The position numbers and the translations under genes were made by a program. A stretch of 64,000 nucleotides of DNA from Aspidiotus rigidus. Its lineage: Eukaryota; Arthropoda; Insecta; Hemiptera; Diaspididae. Positions 62,952 to 64,000 of the stretch are shown here, one piece after another. The DNA lies in contig JAVHKY010000052.1 in NCBI GenBank assembly GCA_035079385.1, forward strand, positions 13,578,001 through 13,642,000. The letters are read 5' to 3'. A model generated the notes under the pieces. It searched no databases and was not told the origin of the DNA. It saw nothing but the letters and a program-made list of their open reading frames with translations. Position 1 is the first letter of the stretch. The number at the start of each line of letters is the position of its first letter.

Positions 62952-63454
62952 AATTCGGACTCGACAGAGCGAACGCGCGCTAGCATCGCGGCTTCCTCTC
63001 TTACCGCACCTTGTTATCAATGTTAGGATACAATTCTCCTTCCGTATATTTTCAAATGGGAAATTTTTCAATGAGCTCTCACTCAATTATAATTCAATTT
63101 ATTGGAAAAGTGTTCCCTAGATATTAATACGATGGTTCAAAATTACGTATTTTCGTTTTCATTTGCTTCGTAAATGAAGTTCTGGTAAAATGGTGACAAA
63201 CTGAAAACGTTTCTTTTGTTAACACGTGTGTATTTAAGGCGCTAGAGGTATTCTCAAGAATGTAAACAAACACGTACGTGATGTGGTGGTAAATTTTAGT
63301 GAAGCGGTGCGACTTAATGCAATCTAGCGCCTTAGTGTATTTTATCCTGACGTTGATAAAGTACCTCCAGTGCGTGTGTTTGTAGTGGTGTATGTTTTGT
63401 GTATTACAAGAAATGCCCGCTAGATATCAGCCACTCCGCTGTCGAGTCCGAATT
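62952..63454. mobile_element. candidate MITE, AATTCGGACTCGACAG ends
   Basis: The 16-bp ends AATTCGGACTCGACAG and CTGTCGAGTCCGAATT are perfectly inverted about 500 bp apart. It contains a nested family C MITE. Confidence 0.65.
63236..63334. mobile_element. foldback MITE family C, half-length copy
   Basis: AAGGCGCTAGAGGTATTCTC followed by one arm of the 45446 element and closing CTAGCGCCTTA. Exact 8-bp duplication GTGTATTT at 63228-63235 and 63335-63342. Most of the second arm is deleted. Confidence 0.88.
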
Positions 63455-64000
63455 CTAAATCAGGATTACAATTAACATAATCTAACCTAAGTAAGATAAT
63501 AATTAACGTTACACTATAGAACTTTTTATTTTCATTTGAGGACTTTTGTCTGAAGAGGCAACATCAGAAACAGACGGCTCGGCTGTTGGCAAATAATTAC
63601 AAACACAAATAAGATTCGAGACATGATTCATCAGTTTTTGCGAGTACTGTACAATGCATTGAGGCGGACAGGAGAAACGGGAAGGGCGTCGTTAACGCAG
63701 ATAACTCTTTGTCGTTGTTCCACGATCTGTAAATTTTGATTTTTTCAATAGCCATTTGTTTTAGTTTGATATTTTTGTAATGTAAAAGACGGACGCCAGT
63801 GTGTTTATCGAAAGAGTGCTCCCCCTTCTCCTCTTACGAGGAATTGAGGTAGTGCTATCAATAGAGCCTTGAATGTGAGTTTTTTGTGAATGATGTGGTC
63901 TACTCGTATGTTGGAAGTGATATGATTTGATTTGGCGATGGTATTGGAGGTCTCCTTTTTTTTTTTTTTTTTTCAAAGCTTGTGAAGAGAGGGGGATGAA
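63455..64000. other. window end, no supportable gene
   Basis: No coding exon is recognised. A T-run of about 17 lies at 63957-63973. Confidence 0.5.

Overview
The window looks like nuclear DNA of an arthropod, most likely an insect (possibly sternorrhynchan Hemiptera, which I infer only from general character). It is AT-rich, full of short foldback and MITE-like elements, and carries Ty3/gypsy, Penelope, Helitron, Mutator-like and hAT-type elements. No bacterial operon structure, CRISPR array or rRNA is visible.

The only host gene I can name is a RIM-binding protein gene (Rbp, a presynaptic active-zone scaffold) read on the minus strand. Supported exons lie at 62428-62200, 62127-61881, 57289-57185 and 26135-25820. 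Splice phases agree across the first three. Together they encode SH3-II in full and the second half of SH3-III. The exon for the first half of SH3-III should lie between 57.2 and 26.1 kb, but I did not find it. Two weaker minus-strand exon candidates, at 4604-4190 and 2457-2239, could be 3' exons of the same gene or belong to something else. Nearly everything else is intronic or intergenic repeat.

Region by region. 0.5-4 kb: a TRIM-like direct repeat, two copies of an hAT-type MITE packed with a GAACGT-type hexamer, a second hAT-type MITE and a near-perfect palindrome. 5.7-7.05 kb: a long-inverted-repeat Mutator-like element containing an ATG-less 96-codon open frame (possible captured exon). 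7.8-13 kb: a TRIM LTR, a decayed Helitron split by a 0.5 kb foldback, twin GCGAAGC hairpins, and a 555-bp tandem array of LTR-internal units. 13-22.6 kb: stacked MITEs, including an hAT-type element made of GGATC-rich repeats. 22.6-24.6 kb: a broken FLYWCH/MULE transposase. 27-28.4 kb: a Penelope 3' end and a Helitron N-terminal ORF. 28.94-43.29 kb: one 14.4-kb LTR retroelement on the minus strand. 43.3-46.1 kb: Penelope copies in inverted arrangement, interrupted by a MITE that itself contains two further insertions. 48.3-49.4 kb: a gypsy reverse-transcriptase remnant. 49.7-54.1 kb: foldbacks and a minisatellite. 54.6-55.8 kb: a Mutator-like deletion derivative. 57-63.5 kb: Rbp exons among MITEs and a tRNA-like sequence.

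The most unusual object is the 14.4-kb retroelement. From its 5' LTR it encodes a Gag-like protein, a frame with an SGNH/GDSL-hydrolase-like domain placed ahead of the protease, then RT, a degenerate RT-linked RNase H, integrase, a second intact RNase H1-type domain after integrase, and finally a separate 558-residue ORF with no Env features. Its LTRs are nearly identical, yet the copy carries in-frame stops and a frameshift.
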